A stretch of DNA of 64,000 nucleotides from Woeseiaceae bacterium (GTDB lineage: Bacteria > Pseudomonadota > Gammaproteobacteria > Steroidobacterales > Woeseiaceae). A model generated the notes under the pieces. The model had not been told where the DNA came from, ran no database searches, and saw only the letters and a list, made by a program, of their open reading frames with translations. Numbering within the stretch: the first letter of the stretch is position 1; every line of letters begins with the position of its first letter. The position numbers were made by a program, and so were the translations under genes. Below, piece after piece: positions 43,952 through 51,043 of this stretch. The DNA is taken from the NCBI GenBank assembly GCA_028289545.1, contig JANQPG010000061.1:62001-126000 (forward strand), read 5' to 3'.

Positions 43952-44659
43952 ATGAGTACCAAACACATGAACGCCGCGCCGGGCGATTTCGCCAAGACGG
44001 TGCTGATGCCCGGCGATCCGCTACGCGCGGAGTACATTGCCCAGAACTGGTTCGAGGAGCCGCGGCGGGTCACCGATGTCCGCAACATGTGGGGCTTTAC
44101 CGGGCGCTACAAAGGCACGTCCGTGTCCGTGATGGCGCACGGCATGGGGATTCCCTCCGTATCCATCTACACCTCCGAGCTGATCGAATCCTACGGCGTG
44201 GAGCGGGTAATGCGCGTCGGCAGCTGCGGCACGTCACATCCTGACGTGAAGCTCCGCGACCTGATCATTGCGCAGGGTGCGTCCACCGATTCGGGCGTGA
44301 ACCGCATGCGCTTCGGCGGCTATGATCTTGCGGCGCTCGCGAGTTTTTCGTTGCTGGAGAAGGCGGTCGACGTTGCGCGCCGGGAAGCCGTTCGCTTCCA
44401 CGTCGGCAATATTTTCTCGGCCGATCTTTTTTACACGCCCGATACCGCCATGTTCGAGACCTTGGCGAAGTACAATGTCTATGGCGTGGAAATGGAAGCC
44501 GCCGGCATTTACCCAATCGCCGCCGAACACGGCGTCGAGGCGCTCGCAATCTGCACGGTTAGTGACGACATACCGAGCGGCGCCGCACTGAGTGCCGACG
44601 AGCGCGCAACCACGTTCAATGAGATGATTACCGTAGCGCTGGAAACGGCAGTGGCTTGA
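43952..44659 (+). CDS. deoD: Purine-nucleoside phosphorylase
   Basis: A 235-residue cytosolic enzyme that splits purine (deoxy)nucleosides with phosphate to the base and (deoxy)ribose-1-phosphate. Signature segments of the hexameric DeoD type are [14 protein letters not shown] (about 18-31), MRVGSCGTS (about 86-94) with the phosphate site, VEMEAAGIY (about 178-186) for ribose, and a Ser-Asp-Asp near residue 204 for the base. The length matches E. coli DeoD (239). The ribosome-binding site is weak (CGGAAAAAATT), and a MITE-like element ends 130 bases upstream. deoC begins at its stop codon (TGATG). Confidence 0.95.
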   Translation: MSTKHMNAAPGDFAKTVLMPGDPLRAEYIAQNWFEEPRRVTDVRNMWGFTGRYKGTSVSVMAHGMGIPSVSIYTSELIESYGVERVMRVGSCGTSHPDVKLRDLIIAQGASTDSGVNRMRFGGYDLAALASFSLLEKAVDVARREAVRFHVGNIFSADLFYTPDTAMFETLAKYNVYGVEMEAAGIYPIAAEHGVEALAICTVSDDIPSGAALSADERATTFNEMITVALETAVA

Positions 44660-45591
44660 TGGGTACAAACGCAAACAGGGCAGATGCGGCAGTCGGGTTT
44701 CCCGACCTTTCCCGCGTGCCGCCGGTCGACGAGGTGGGCGTCAACGAGCGTGTTGCCCGTTTCCAGTCCCGCAGCATCAAAAAAGCGTCCAAGGTGGAAG
44801 CGCTCAAGTGCATCCTGTCGATGATCGACCTGACGACGCTTGAAGGCCAGGACACGCCGGGCAAGGTTCGTCAGCTATGCCAGAAGGCCATTCATCTGCA
44901 CGACGCCATGCCCGGTCTGCCGCATGTCGCCGCCGTGTGCGTCTATCCGAACATGGTCGCCGTGGCCAAAGAGGCGCTTCGCGGCACCGACATCAATATT
45001 GCGTCCGTGGCGACGGCGTTTCCGAGCGGCATGTCTTCGCTGGATCTGAAGCTCGACGACACTCGCATGGCCGTTGAGGCCGGGGCCAGCGAGATCGACA
45101 TGGTGATTTCGAGGGGCGCGTTTCTCGCGGGCGAGTACCGCTACGTATTCGACGAAATTGTGGCGGTGAAGGAAGCCTGCGGAGATGCTCATCTCAAGGT
45201 GATTCTCGAGACCGGCGAACTCAGGACGCTCGATCGCGTGCGCCGTGCAAGCGAACTGGCCATGCACGCCGGCGCCGATTTCATCAAGACATCCACGGGC
45301 AAGATTCAGCCGGCCGCCACGATGCAGGTGACCCTGGTCATGCTGCAGGCAATCCGGGATTTTTTTGCGTCAACGGGGCGTATGGTGGGCATGAAGCCCG
45401 CGGGCGGGATATCCAACGCGAAGCTTGCGATTCACTATCTCGTGATGCTCAAGGAGACGCTCGGCAACGCCTGGATGACGCCCGAGTGGTTTCGCTTCGG
45501 GGCGAGCTCGCTCGCCAACGACGTGCTGATGCAGCTCGAGAAGCAGGCAACCGGCGTTTACCAGTCGGCGGATTATTTTTCAAAGGATTAG
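44659..45591 (+). CDS. deoC: Deoxyribose-phosphate aldolase
   Basis: A 310-residue cytosolic class I aldolase that cleaves 2-deoxyribose-5-phosphate into acetaldehyde and glyceraldehyde-3-phosphate. The two active-site lysines are visible: K180 in LKVILETGEL (Schiff-base position) and K210 in FIKTSTGK. The start ATG overlaps the deoD stop (TGATG), so the two are translationally coupled. It is longer than E. coli DeoC (259) by an N-terminal extension of about 45 residues, similar to the longer eukaryote-like and some bacterial types. A pair of aldehyde-dehydrogenase genes follows, which would remove the acetaldehyde product. Confidence 0.95.
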   Translation: MGTNANRADAAVGFPDLSRVPPVDEVGVNERVARFQSRSIKKASKVEALKCILSMIDLTTLEGQDTPGKVRQLCQKAIHLHDAMPGLPHVAAVCVYPNMVAVAKEALRGTDINIASVATAFPSGMSSLDLKLDDTRMAVEAGASEIDMVISRGAFLAGEYRYVFDEIVAVKEACGDAHLKVILETGELRTLDRVRRASELAMHAGADFIKTSTGKIQPAATMQVTLVMLQAIRDFFASTGRMVGMKPAGGISNAKLAIHYLVMLKETLGNAWMTPEWFRFGASSLANDVLMQLEKQATGVYQSADYFSKD

Positions 45592-45633
45592 GCGCCGGGG
45601 CTCGAGGCCCGCGACGCCGGATCAGAGGCAGTT

Positions 45634-47106
45634 ATGGCTACAGCAGAGAATACGCTAGCGTTTTCCGGCGGTTGGGAGTATGCGCCGGCGCCCGAGAGCA
45701 CAGACCACATCGAGGTGGCCTCGCGGTACGGCCTGTTTATCGACGGGGATTTTGTCCGGCCCGAGAAAGGTCGCTACTTCGATACGATCAATCCGGCGAC
45801 CGAAGAGCGGCTGTCCCGAGTGGCGCTCGCCGGCCCCGAAGACGTCGACAAGGCCGTCAAGGCAGCCCGCAAGGCCTATAGCAGTGTTTGGTCGCGAATG
45901 AAGCCCGCGGAGCGCGGCAAATACATCTTCCGGATCGCGAGAATGCTGCAGGAGCGCGCTCGCGAGTTTGCGGCGATTGAATCGCTGGATGGCGGTAAAC
46001 CGATACGCGAATCCCGGGATATCGACATTCCGCTGGCAGCGGCGCATTTCTTCTATTACGCCGGCTGGGCCGACAAGCTCGAATACGCCTTTCCGGGCCG
46101 CCGGCCGAGACCGCTGGGTGTCGCCGGTCAGGTTATTCCCTGGAACTTCCCGCTCCTGATGGCAGCCTGGAAGATCGCGCCGGCGCTGGCGGCCGGCAAT
46201 ACGGTGGTCCTGAAACCCGCTGAAACCACGCCGCTGACGGCGCTGAAGCTGGCCGAACTCATTGCCGACGCGGGTCTGCCGCCGGGGGTCGTCAACATTG
46301 TCACCGGGGCTGGCGATACCGGGAGCGCCATTGTTGAACATCCCGGCGTCAACAAGGTGGCGTTTACGGGGTCGACTGCCGTGGGCAAGCGTATCCAGAA
46401 AGCGCTGGCGGGCGGCCGCAAATCCTACACGCTCGAACTCGGCGGCAAGGCGGCCAACATTGTGTTTGCCGACGCTGCGATCGACCAGGCCGTCGAAGGG
46501 ATCGTCAACGGCATATTCTTCAACCAGGGACACGTGTGCTGCGCGGGTTCGCGACTGTTCGTGCAGGAGTCCGTTGCCGACGAGGTGGTCGAGAAGCTCA
46601 GCCAGCGTATGGAAACACTCATTGTCGGTGACCCGCTGGACAAAAATACGGACATCGGCGCAATCAACTCGAAAATGCAGCTCGACAAGATCCGGGATTA
46701 TCTCAAGGTCGGGGAAGCCGAGGGCGGGAGTCTGCACCAGGCCAGCGGCAAGCTGCCGAGAAAAGGCTACTGGTGCCGGCCCGCGTTTTTTACCGGCGTG
46801 TCTCAGTCGAGCCGTGTCGTGCAGGAGGAGATATTCGGCCCGGTACTGGCGATTCAGACGTTCCGCACCTTTGACGAAGCGCTCGAAAAGGCGAACAACA
46901 CGCCGTACGGGCTGTCGGGTGGCGTCTGGACGGACAAAGGGGCAAAGATCTTCCGCATGACGCAGGGCCTCAAGGCCGGGGTCGTGTGGGCCAACACGTT
47001 CAACAAATTTGATCCGACCTCGCCGTTTGGCGGCTACAAGGAAAGCGGCGTCGGCCGCGAAGGTGGCTTGCACGGCCTGGATGCCTATCTCAGGCTGGGA
47101 GAATAA
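45634..47106 (+). CDS. Aldehyde dehydrogenase, catalytic (ALDH16-like N-terminal half)
   Basis: A 490-residue NAD(P)-dependent aldehyde dehydrogenase. The catalytic cysteine is Cys302 in NQGHVCCAGSR, the general-base Glu lies in LELGGKAANIV (about 269), and the coenzyme motif PWNFPLLMAAWK (about 169-180) and the C-terminal NPFGG-like SPFGGYKESG are intact. It lies 42 bases after deoC and should oxidise acetaldehyde or another product of deoxyribose breakdown. It is followed 2 bases later by a short ALDH-like gene without a catalytic Cys. Together the pair resembles ALDH16, in which a catalytic and a pseudo-ALDH domain form one chain. Confidence 0.9.
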   Translation: MATAENTLAFSGGWEYAPAPESTDHIEVASRYGLFIDGDFVRPEKGRYFDTINPATEERLSRVALAGPEDVDKAVKAARKAYSSVWSRMKPAERGKYIFRIARMLQERAREFAAIESLDGGKPIRESRDIDIPLAAAHFFYYAGWADKLEYAFPGRRPRPLGVAGQVIPWNFPLLMAAWKIAPALAAGNTVVLKPAETTPLTALKLAELIADAGLPPGVVNIVTGAGDTGSAIVEHPGVNKVAFTGSTAVGKRIQKALAGGRKSYTLELGGKAANIVFADAAIDQAVEGIVNGIFFNQGHVCCAGSRLFVQESVADEVVEKLSQRMETLIVGDPLDKNTDIGAINSKMQLDKIRDYLKVGEAEGGSLHQASGKLPRKGYWCRPAFFTGVSQSSRVVQEEIFGPVLAIQTFRTFDEALEKANNTPYGLSGGVWTDKGAKIFRMTQGLKAGVVWANTFNKFDPTSPFGGYKESGVGREGGLHGLDAYLRLGE

Positions 47107-47108
47107 GC

Positions 47109-47981
47109 ATGGCGACGGCAGCGGACCGCGTACCGGTCGCAAAAACCTACAAGATCTACATCGACGGCAAGTTCCCGCGTACCGAGTCGGGTCGTTACCT
47201 GGCGATCAACGACAAACGCGGTGCGCTGCTGGCCAACGTCTGCCGCTCGAGCCGGAAAGACTTTCGCAACGCCGTCGTGGCAGCACGCAAAGCACAGCCC
47301 GGCTGGGCAAAAGCCAGCGCTTATCTCCGCGGGCAGATTCTCTATCGTATTGCCGAAATGCTCGAGGGTCGTCGCGAGCAATTTGTTGCCGAGCTCAGGG
47401 CGGGTGGCGTAACGGCGAAGGCTGCCGAGCAGGACGTCGATCGGTCGATCGACCGCTTGATTTACTTCGCCGGCTGGGCTGACAAGTATCAGCAGGTGTT
47501 CAGCGCCGTCAATCCGGTCAGTTCGTCACACTTCAACTTTTCGGTACTCGAGCCGATGGGCGTCGTTGCGATCATTGCGCCCGACGAACCCGGGCTGTTG
47601 GGTCTCGTCAGCAACATTGCACCGGCGATTGCCGGGGGCAACACGCTTGTCGCGCTGGCCTCGGAAACGGAGCCGCTCTCCGCCATCAGTTTCGCGGAAG
47701 TGCTGCATGCGTCCGACGTACCGGCGGGGGTCGTCAATATTCTGAGCGGCCTGAAGAGCGAACTGATCGAACACTTTGCGTCGCACATGGACGTCAACGC
47801 CGTCGTTTGCTGCGAAGGCGGTCGGAAGCAGCGCCGCCAGGTACAGACCTTGGCGGCGGAAAACGTAAAGCGCACCGTGTTTCGCATCGACACCGACTGG
47901 CGTGACGCTGGCGCCCTGAATCCCTACCTGATTCGCGACACTCAGGAGGTCAAGACGACCTGGCATCCGATCGGCGTATAG
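47109..47981 (+). CDS. Truncated aldehyde-dehydrogenase-like protein (pseudo-ALDH, no catalytic Cys)
   Basis: A 290-residue protein corresponding to the N-terminal, coenzyme-binding part of an aldehyde dehydrogenase (KTYKIYIDGKFPRTESGRYL; VAIIAPDEPGLLGLVSNIAPAIAGGNTLVAL). It stops before the catalytic cysteine would occur. There is a VVCC pair near residue 236, but it lies in a different context from the QGQxC motif. It is not a random truncation: the frame is clean, the end is smooth, and it sits 2 bases after a full ALDH gene in the deo operon. The arrangement is what one expects if the bidomain ALDH16 protein is encoded by two genes. A structural or regulatory role with the catalytic subunit is inferred. 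Confidence 0.8.
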   Translation: MATAADRVPVAKTYKIYIDGKFPRTESGRYLAINDKRGALLANVCRSSRKDFRNAVVAARKAQPGWAKASAYLRGQILYRIAEMLEGRREQFVAELRAGGVTAKAAEQDVDRSIDRLIYFAGWADKYQQVFSAVNPVSSSHFNFSVLEPMGVVAIIAPDEPGLLGLVSNIAPAIAGGNTLVALASETEPLSAISFAEVLHASDVPAGVVNILSGLKSELIEHFASHMDVNAVVCCEGGRKQRRQVQTLAAENVKRTVFRIDTDWRDAGALNPYLIRDTQEVKTTWHPIGV

Positions 47982-47989
47982 CCGAGCTT

Positions 47990-48014
47990 ATCGGTAGCTG
48001 CTTTTCTTACCGAT
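47990..48014. terminator. Possible hairpin between convergent genes
   Basis: The inverted repeat ATCGGTA (47990-47996) and TACCGAT (48008-48014) has an 11-base loop containing TTTTCT and lies between the convergent ALDH-like and kinase genes. No U-run follows on either strand, so termination is uncertain. Confidence 0.3.
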
Positions 48015-48066
48015 GAATTCGTCGAGGGTTGAAGCCCGATACGAAGGTCCGGACTCGGCCCGTGAA

Positions 48067-49059
48067 CTATCCGAGGTCGTCCAGCACACTCGCATCGATG
48101 CGCGCGCCGACGCGCTGGATTACCTGCGTGGCGCAGCGCGTACCCATACGCGCACAGTCCTCCAGTGAGTATCGGCGGCTCAGGCCAAACAGGAAGCCCG
48201 CGCAGTAGGCGTCACCGGCTCCGGTCGTATCGACCACGTCATCGACTGTGTCGGCCGGGTAGACCAGCTTTTCCTCACCGTGCACGATGACCGAGCCTTT
48301 CGCGCCGCGGGTCATGACAAACAGGTTGTCCATCGTATCGACGACGTCGAGCGTAGCCGAGAAATCCTGCGTTTCGAACAGCGCGTTCACTTCGTCTTCA
48401 TCGGCAATGACAATATCGACGCCATTGCGAACGGCATCCACAAATGCGGATCGATGCCGATCCACGCAAAAGGAGTCGGACAGCGAGAGCGCCACCTGGC
48501 CGCCGTTCGCACGGACCATCTGCATGGCGTGCGACGCGAGCGCGGGTCCCTCCGCAATGTCGTAGACGTAGCCTTCGATCAACACGATGCCGGGTGTACC
48601 GACCGTTGCTTCCGTGACATCGTCGAGCTTCAGTTCGGTGCACGCGCCGAGATAGGTTTGCATCGTGCGTTGGCCGTCGTCTTCGATCAGGATATGGCTG
48701 CGCGCCGTTGCTGCCCCGTCAGTTGCTCTCGGAAGGCGGATGTCGATCCCCAGCGAGCGCATGTCGTGGTTGAAGATTTCGCCCAGCTGGTCGTCACGAA
48801 CCTTGCCTATATAGGCGGCGTTGCCGCCGAGAATGGCGAATCCGGCCACGGAGTTGGCGACCGAGCCACCCGACATCTCGGTCGCGGGCCCCATCATTGC
48901 GTAGATTTCGCGGGCGCGAGCCTCGTCGATCAACGTCATGGAGCCTCGGACGGCACCAATTTTTTCTAGAAAGGTCTCGTCGATATGCGCAAGCACATCC
49001 ACAATAGCGTTGCTGATTCCGAGCAGCTCCGTGCGGCCGCCCGACTCCGTATTGTTCAT
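48067..49059 (-). CDS. PfkB-family carbohydrate/adenosine kinase
   Basis: A 330-residue cytosolic kinase. The motifs GISNAIVDVLAHIDE and MSGGSVANSVAGFAILGGNAAYIGKV near the N-terminus and VVDTTGAGDAYCAGFLFGL near the C-terminus (catalytic Asp at about 279) define the PfkB family; the pattern is closest to adenosine/sugar kinases. Given its location among nucleoside genes, adenosine salvage (adenosine to AMP) is the best guess. The start at 49059 (MNNTESGG) is chosen over two upstream ATGs (49092, 49128) because the family domain begins about 12 residues later, but the ribosome-binding site is weak. It is transcribed divergently from the purine-degradation run. Confidence 0.85.
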   Translation of the reverse strand: MNNTESGGRTELLGISNAIVDVLAHIDETFLEKIGAVRGSMTLIDEARAREIYAMMGPATEMSGGSVANSVAGFAILGGNAAYIGKVRDDQLGEIFNHDMRSLGIDIRLPRATDGAATARSHILIEDDGQRTMQTYLGACTELKLDDVTEATVGTPGIVLIEGYVYDIAEGPALASHAMQMVRANGGQVALSLSDSFCVDRHRSAFVDAVRNGVDIVIADEDEVNALFETQDFSATLDVVDTMDNLFVMTRGAKGSVIVHGEEKLVYPADTVDDVVDTTGAGDAYCAGFLFGLSRRYSLEDCARMGTRCATQVIQRVGARIDASVLDDLG

Positions 49060-49190
49060 CGATCCAGGGTTCCAAGGGTCAAAACGGCGCATAGCGTACC
49101 ACTTCGAAGGGTCCCTGGCCCTCGCCACGCGAGCCTGCGGCGGTATACTGGGATGCTATGGACTTTGTTGAGCACGGGATACGAACGGAC

Positions 49191-49547
49191 ATGGCCGGAT
49201 TGACGACTCATGTACTCGATACCGCCGGAGGGCAGCCGGCAGCTGGCGTACCGCTGCGCGTGCACCGCGTCGACGACGACCGGCGCGAACTGATCGCCTC
49301 CGCCGTTACCAACGCCGATGGACGGACCGACCTGCCGTTGGTCCCTGCTGAACTCCTGGAAAGTGCTTGTTACGAGCTGGAGTTCGATGTGGCCGACTAT
49401 TTCAGCCGCGATCTCACAGATCGTTCGGCGTTAGGCTCGGCGTTTCTCGGCACGGTGGTCATCCGCGTCAACCTGACCGCCGGTAGCGATTACCACGTGC
49501 CGCTGCTCGTCTCGCCGTTCGGCTACTCCACGTACCGAGGTAGTTGA
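49191..49547 (+). CDS. uraH: 5-hydroxyisourate hydrolase (transthyretin-like)
   Basis: A 118-residue cytosolic enzyme that hydrolyses 5-hydroxyisourate, the product of urate oxidation, to OHCU. The N-terminal AGLTTHVLDTAGGQPAAGVPL, the central arginine (about residue 45) and the C-terminal tetrapeptide YRGS are family hallmarks. ATG 49191 is chosen since it begins right before the conserved LTTHVLD, although an in-frame ATG at 49158 is possible. It is the first of the purine-degradation genes; its stop overlaps the xdhA start (TGATG). Confidence 0.93.
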   Translation: MAGLTTHVLDTAGGQPAAGVPLRVHRVDDDRRELIASAVTNADGRTDLPLVPAELLESACYELEFDVADYFSRDLTDRSALGSAFLGTVVIRVNLTAGSDYHVPLLVSPFGYSTYRGS

Positions 49548-51043
49548 TGGCTGACGTGGGTTGTATACGCTTTGTGCTCGACGGCGAAACCGTCGAGCTC
49601 GAATCCGTCGATCCCACCCGGACCGTACTTCAGTATCTGCGCGAAGACCGGAACCTTTGCGGCACGAAGGAGGGCTGTGCCGAAGGTGACTGCGGCGCCT
49701 GCACCGTCGTGCTGATTGAACCCGGCGCGCGTGATGCTGAACTCAATGTGCGAGCCGTCAACGCCTGTATCCAGTTTCTCGCAACCCTCGACGGCAAGGA
49801 ACTCGTGACGGTCGAAGGTCTTTGCCGGCCCGGCGAGCCGCTGCATCCCGTGCAGCAGGCAATGGTGGAGGCGCACGGTTCGCAGTGCGGATTCTGCACC
49901 CCCGGATTTGTCATGTCGCTGTTTGCGCTCTACAAGACACAAACGGAACCGTCGCGCACCGCGATTGACGACGCGCTGGCCGGCAATTTGTGTCGCTGCA
50001 CGGGTTATCGGCCCATAGTCGAAGCCGCGAAACGCATGTACGAGCTGAACGGCAGCGGCTGGCTCGGCACGGCAGGCAGCGCCGGCGGCAGCGAGCACCG
50101 GTATCGCCAGCTCAAGTCGCTCGAGCACGACGACGATATTGCGCTGGGTGATGGCCAGCGCCGGTTTTTTGCCCCCGCGAGCTCGGAGTCGCTGGCGGCG
50201 CTGCTGGACGCCCATCCGCAAGCCACCCTGCTGGCCGGCGGTACGGACGTTGGCCTGTGGGTGACGAAACAATACCGGGATCTCGATCCCGTGATTTATC
50301 TCGGCCGAATACGCGAGCTCAAGGAGGTTGCCGCAACCGACGACGGGCTCTCGATCGGCGCGGCGGCCAGCATGACGGATGTTGTCCCCGCGCTGCTCGA
50401 ACACTACCCGGGGCTCGACGAACTGTTCCGGCGTTGGGCATCGCCACCCATCCGCAACGCCGCCACGCTGGTCGGCAACATCGCCAACGGTTCACCCATC
50501 GGCGATTCGATGCCCGCCCTGATGGCTGCCGGCACCGAGCTCGTGCTGAGAAGTCGGGAAGGCCGCCGCAGGATCGCAATGGAGGACTTTTACCTGGGCT
50601 ACCAGGAGAAGGATCTCAAGCCCGGCGAGTTTGTCGAGCGCGTCATCGTTTCGCTGCCGGCGGCAGGCAGCCTGCTCAGGAGTTACAAAATCTCCAAGCG
50701 CTTCGATCAGGACATTACGGCGGTCTGCTTGGGCGCGAGCGTGCGGGTCGAAAACAATCGCCTTTTCGATGTTCGACTGGCGTACGGCGGAATGGCGGCA
50801 ACGGTATCGCGTGCACGCGGCGCCGAAACCGCGCTCGAAGGCCAACCGCTCGAGGCGGCGAGTTTCGATGCCGCGATGGACGCGGTGGAAGCGGACTTTA
50901 CGCCGCTGTCCGACATGCGGGCATCGGCGGACTACCGACGCGTCGTGAGCCGCAATCTTCTCCGCCGGCTGTTTCTGGATATCACTGCATTCGAGACCGG
51001 CGCCAAACCCGCCGGCGTTTACGCCTATGGACGCACGGGCTAA
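49547..51043 (+). CDS. xdhA: Xanthine dehydrogenase small subunit (Fe-S and FAD)
   Basis: A 498-residue subunit. The N-terminal 2Fe-2S domain has C38, C44-equivalents and C49/C52 in NLCGTKEGCAEGDCGAC, then the second cluster motif CGFCTPGFVMS (about 111-121) and LCRCTGYRPI (about 149-158). The C-terminal FAD-binding domain (about 190-490) has LLAGGTDVGLW and the NAATLVGNIANGSPIGDSMP flavin motif. With XdhB it oxidises hypoxanthine and xanthine to urate using NAD+. It overlaps uraH upstream and xdhB downstream (17 bases). Confidence 0.95.
   Translation: MADVGCIRFVLDGETVELESVDPTRTVLQYLREDRNLCGTKEGCAEGDCGACTVVLIEPGARDAELNVRAVNACIQFLATLDGKELVTVEGLCRPGEPLHPVQQAMVEAHGSQCGFCTPGFVMSLFALYKTQTEPSRTAIDDALAGNLCRCTGYRPIVEAAKRMYELNGSGWLGTAGSAGGSEHRYRQLKSLEHDDDIALGDGQRRFFAPASSESLAALLDAHPQATLLAGGTDVGLWVTKQYRDLDPVIYLGRIRELKEVAATDDGLSIGAAASMTDVVPALLEHYPGLDELFRRWASPPIRNAATLVGNIANGSPIGDSMPALMAAGTELVLRSREGRRRIAMEDFYLGYQEKDLKPGEFVERVIVSLPAAGSLLRSYKISKRFDQDITAVCLGASVRVENNRLFDVRLAYGGMAATVSRARGAETALEGQPLEAASFDAAMDAVEADFTPLSDMRASADYRRVVSRNLLRRLFLDITAFETGAKPAGVYAYGRTG

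Noticed and set aside
42197..44659. A very long plus-strand open frame running from inside the minus-strand TonB receptor through the intergenic gap into deoD, suggesting an 820-residue fusion
   Set aside because: The part before 43952 is antisense to a well-supported receptor and crosses the MITE-like element; only the part from ATG 43952 is a protein family member (DeoD).
45655..47142. A 495-residue minus-strand open frame covering the aldehyde dehydrogenase gene
   Set aside because: Its translation has no family features, while the plus-strand frame is a full aldehyde dehydrogenase with the catalytic Cys.
47109..47981. The short aldehyde-dehydrogenase-like gene as a frameshifted or decaying pseudogene
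   Set aside because: The frame is clean, the end falls at a natural position and no continuation of the ALDH domain is seen in other frames downstream; the pairing matches the ALDH16 layout better.
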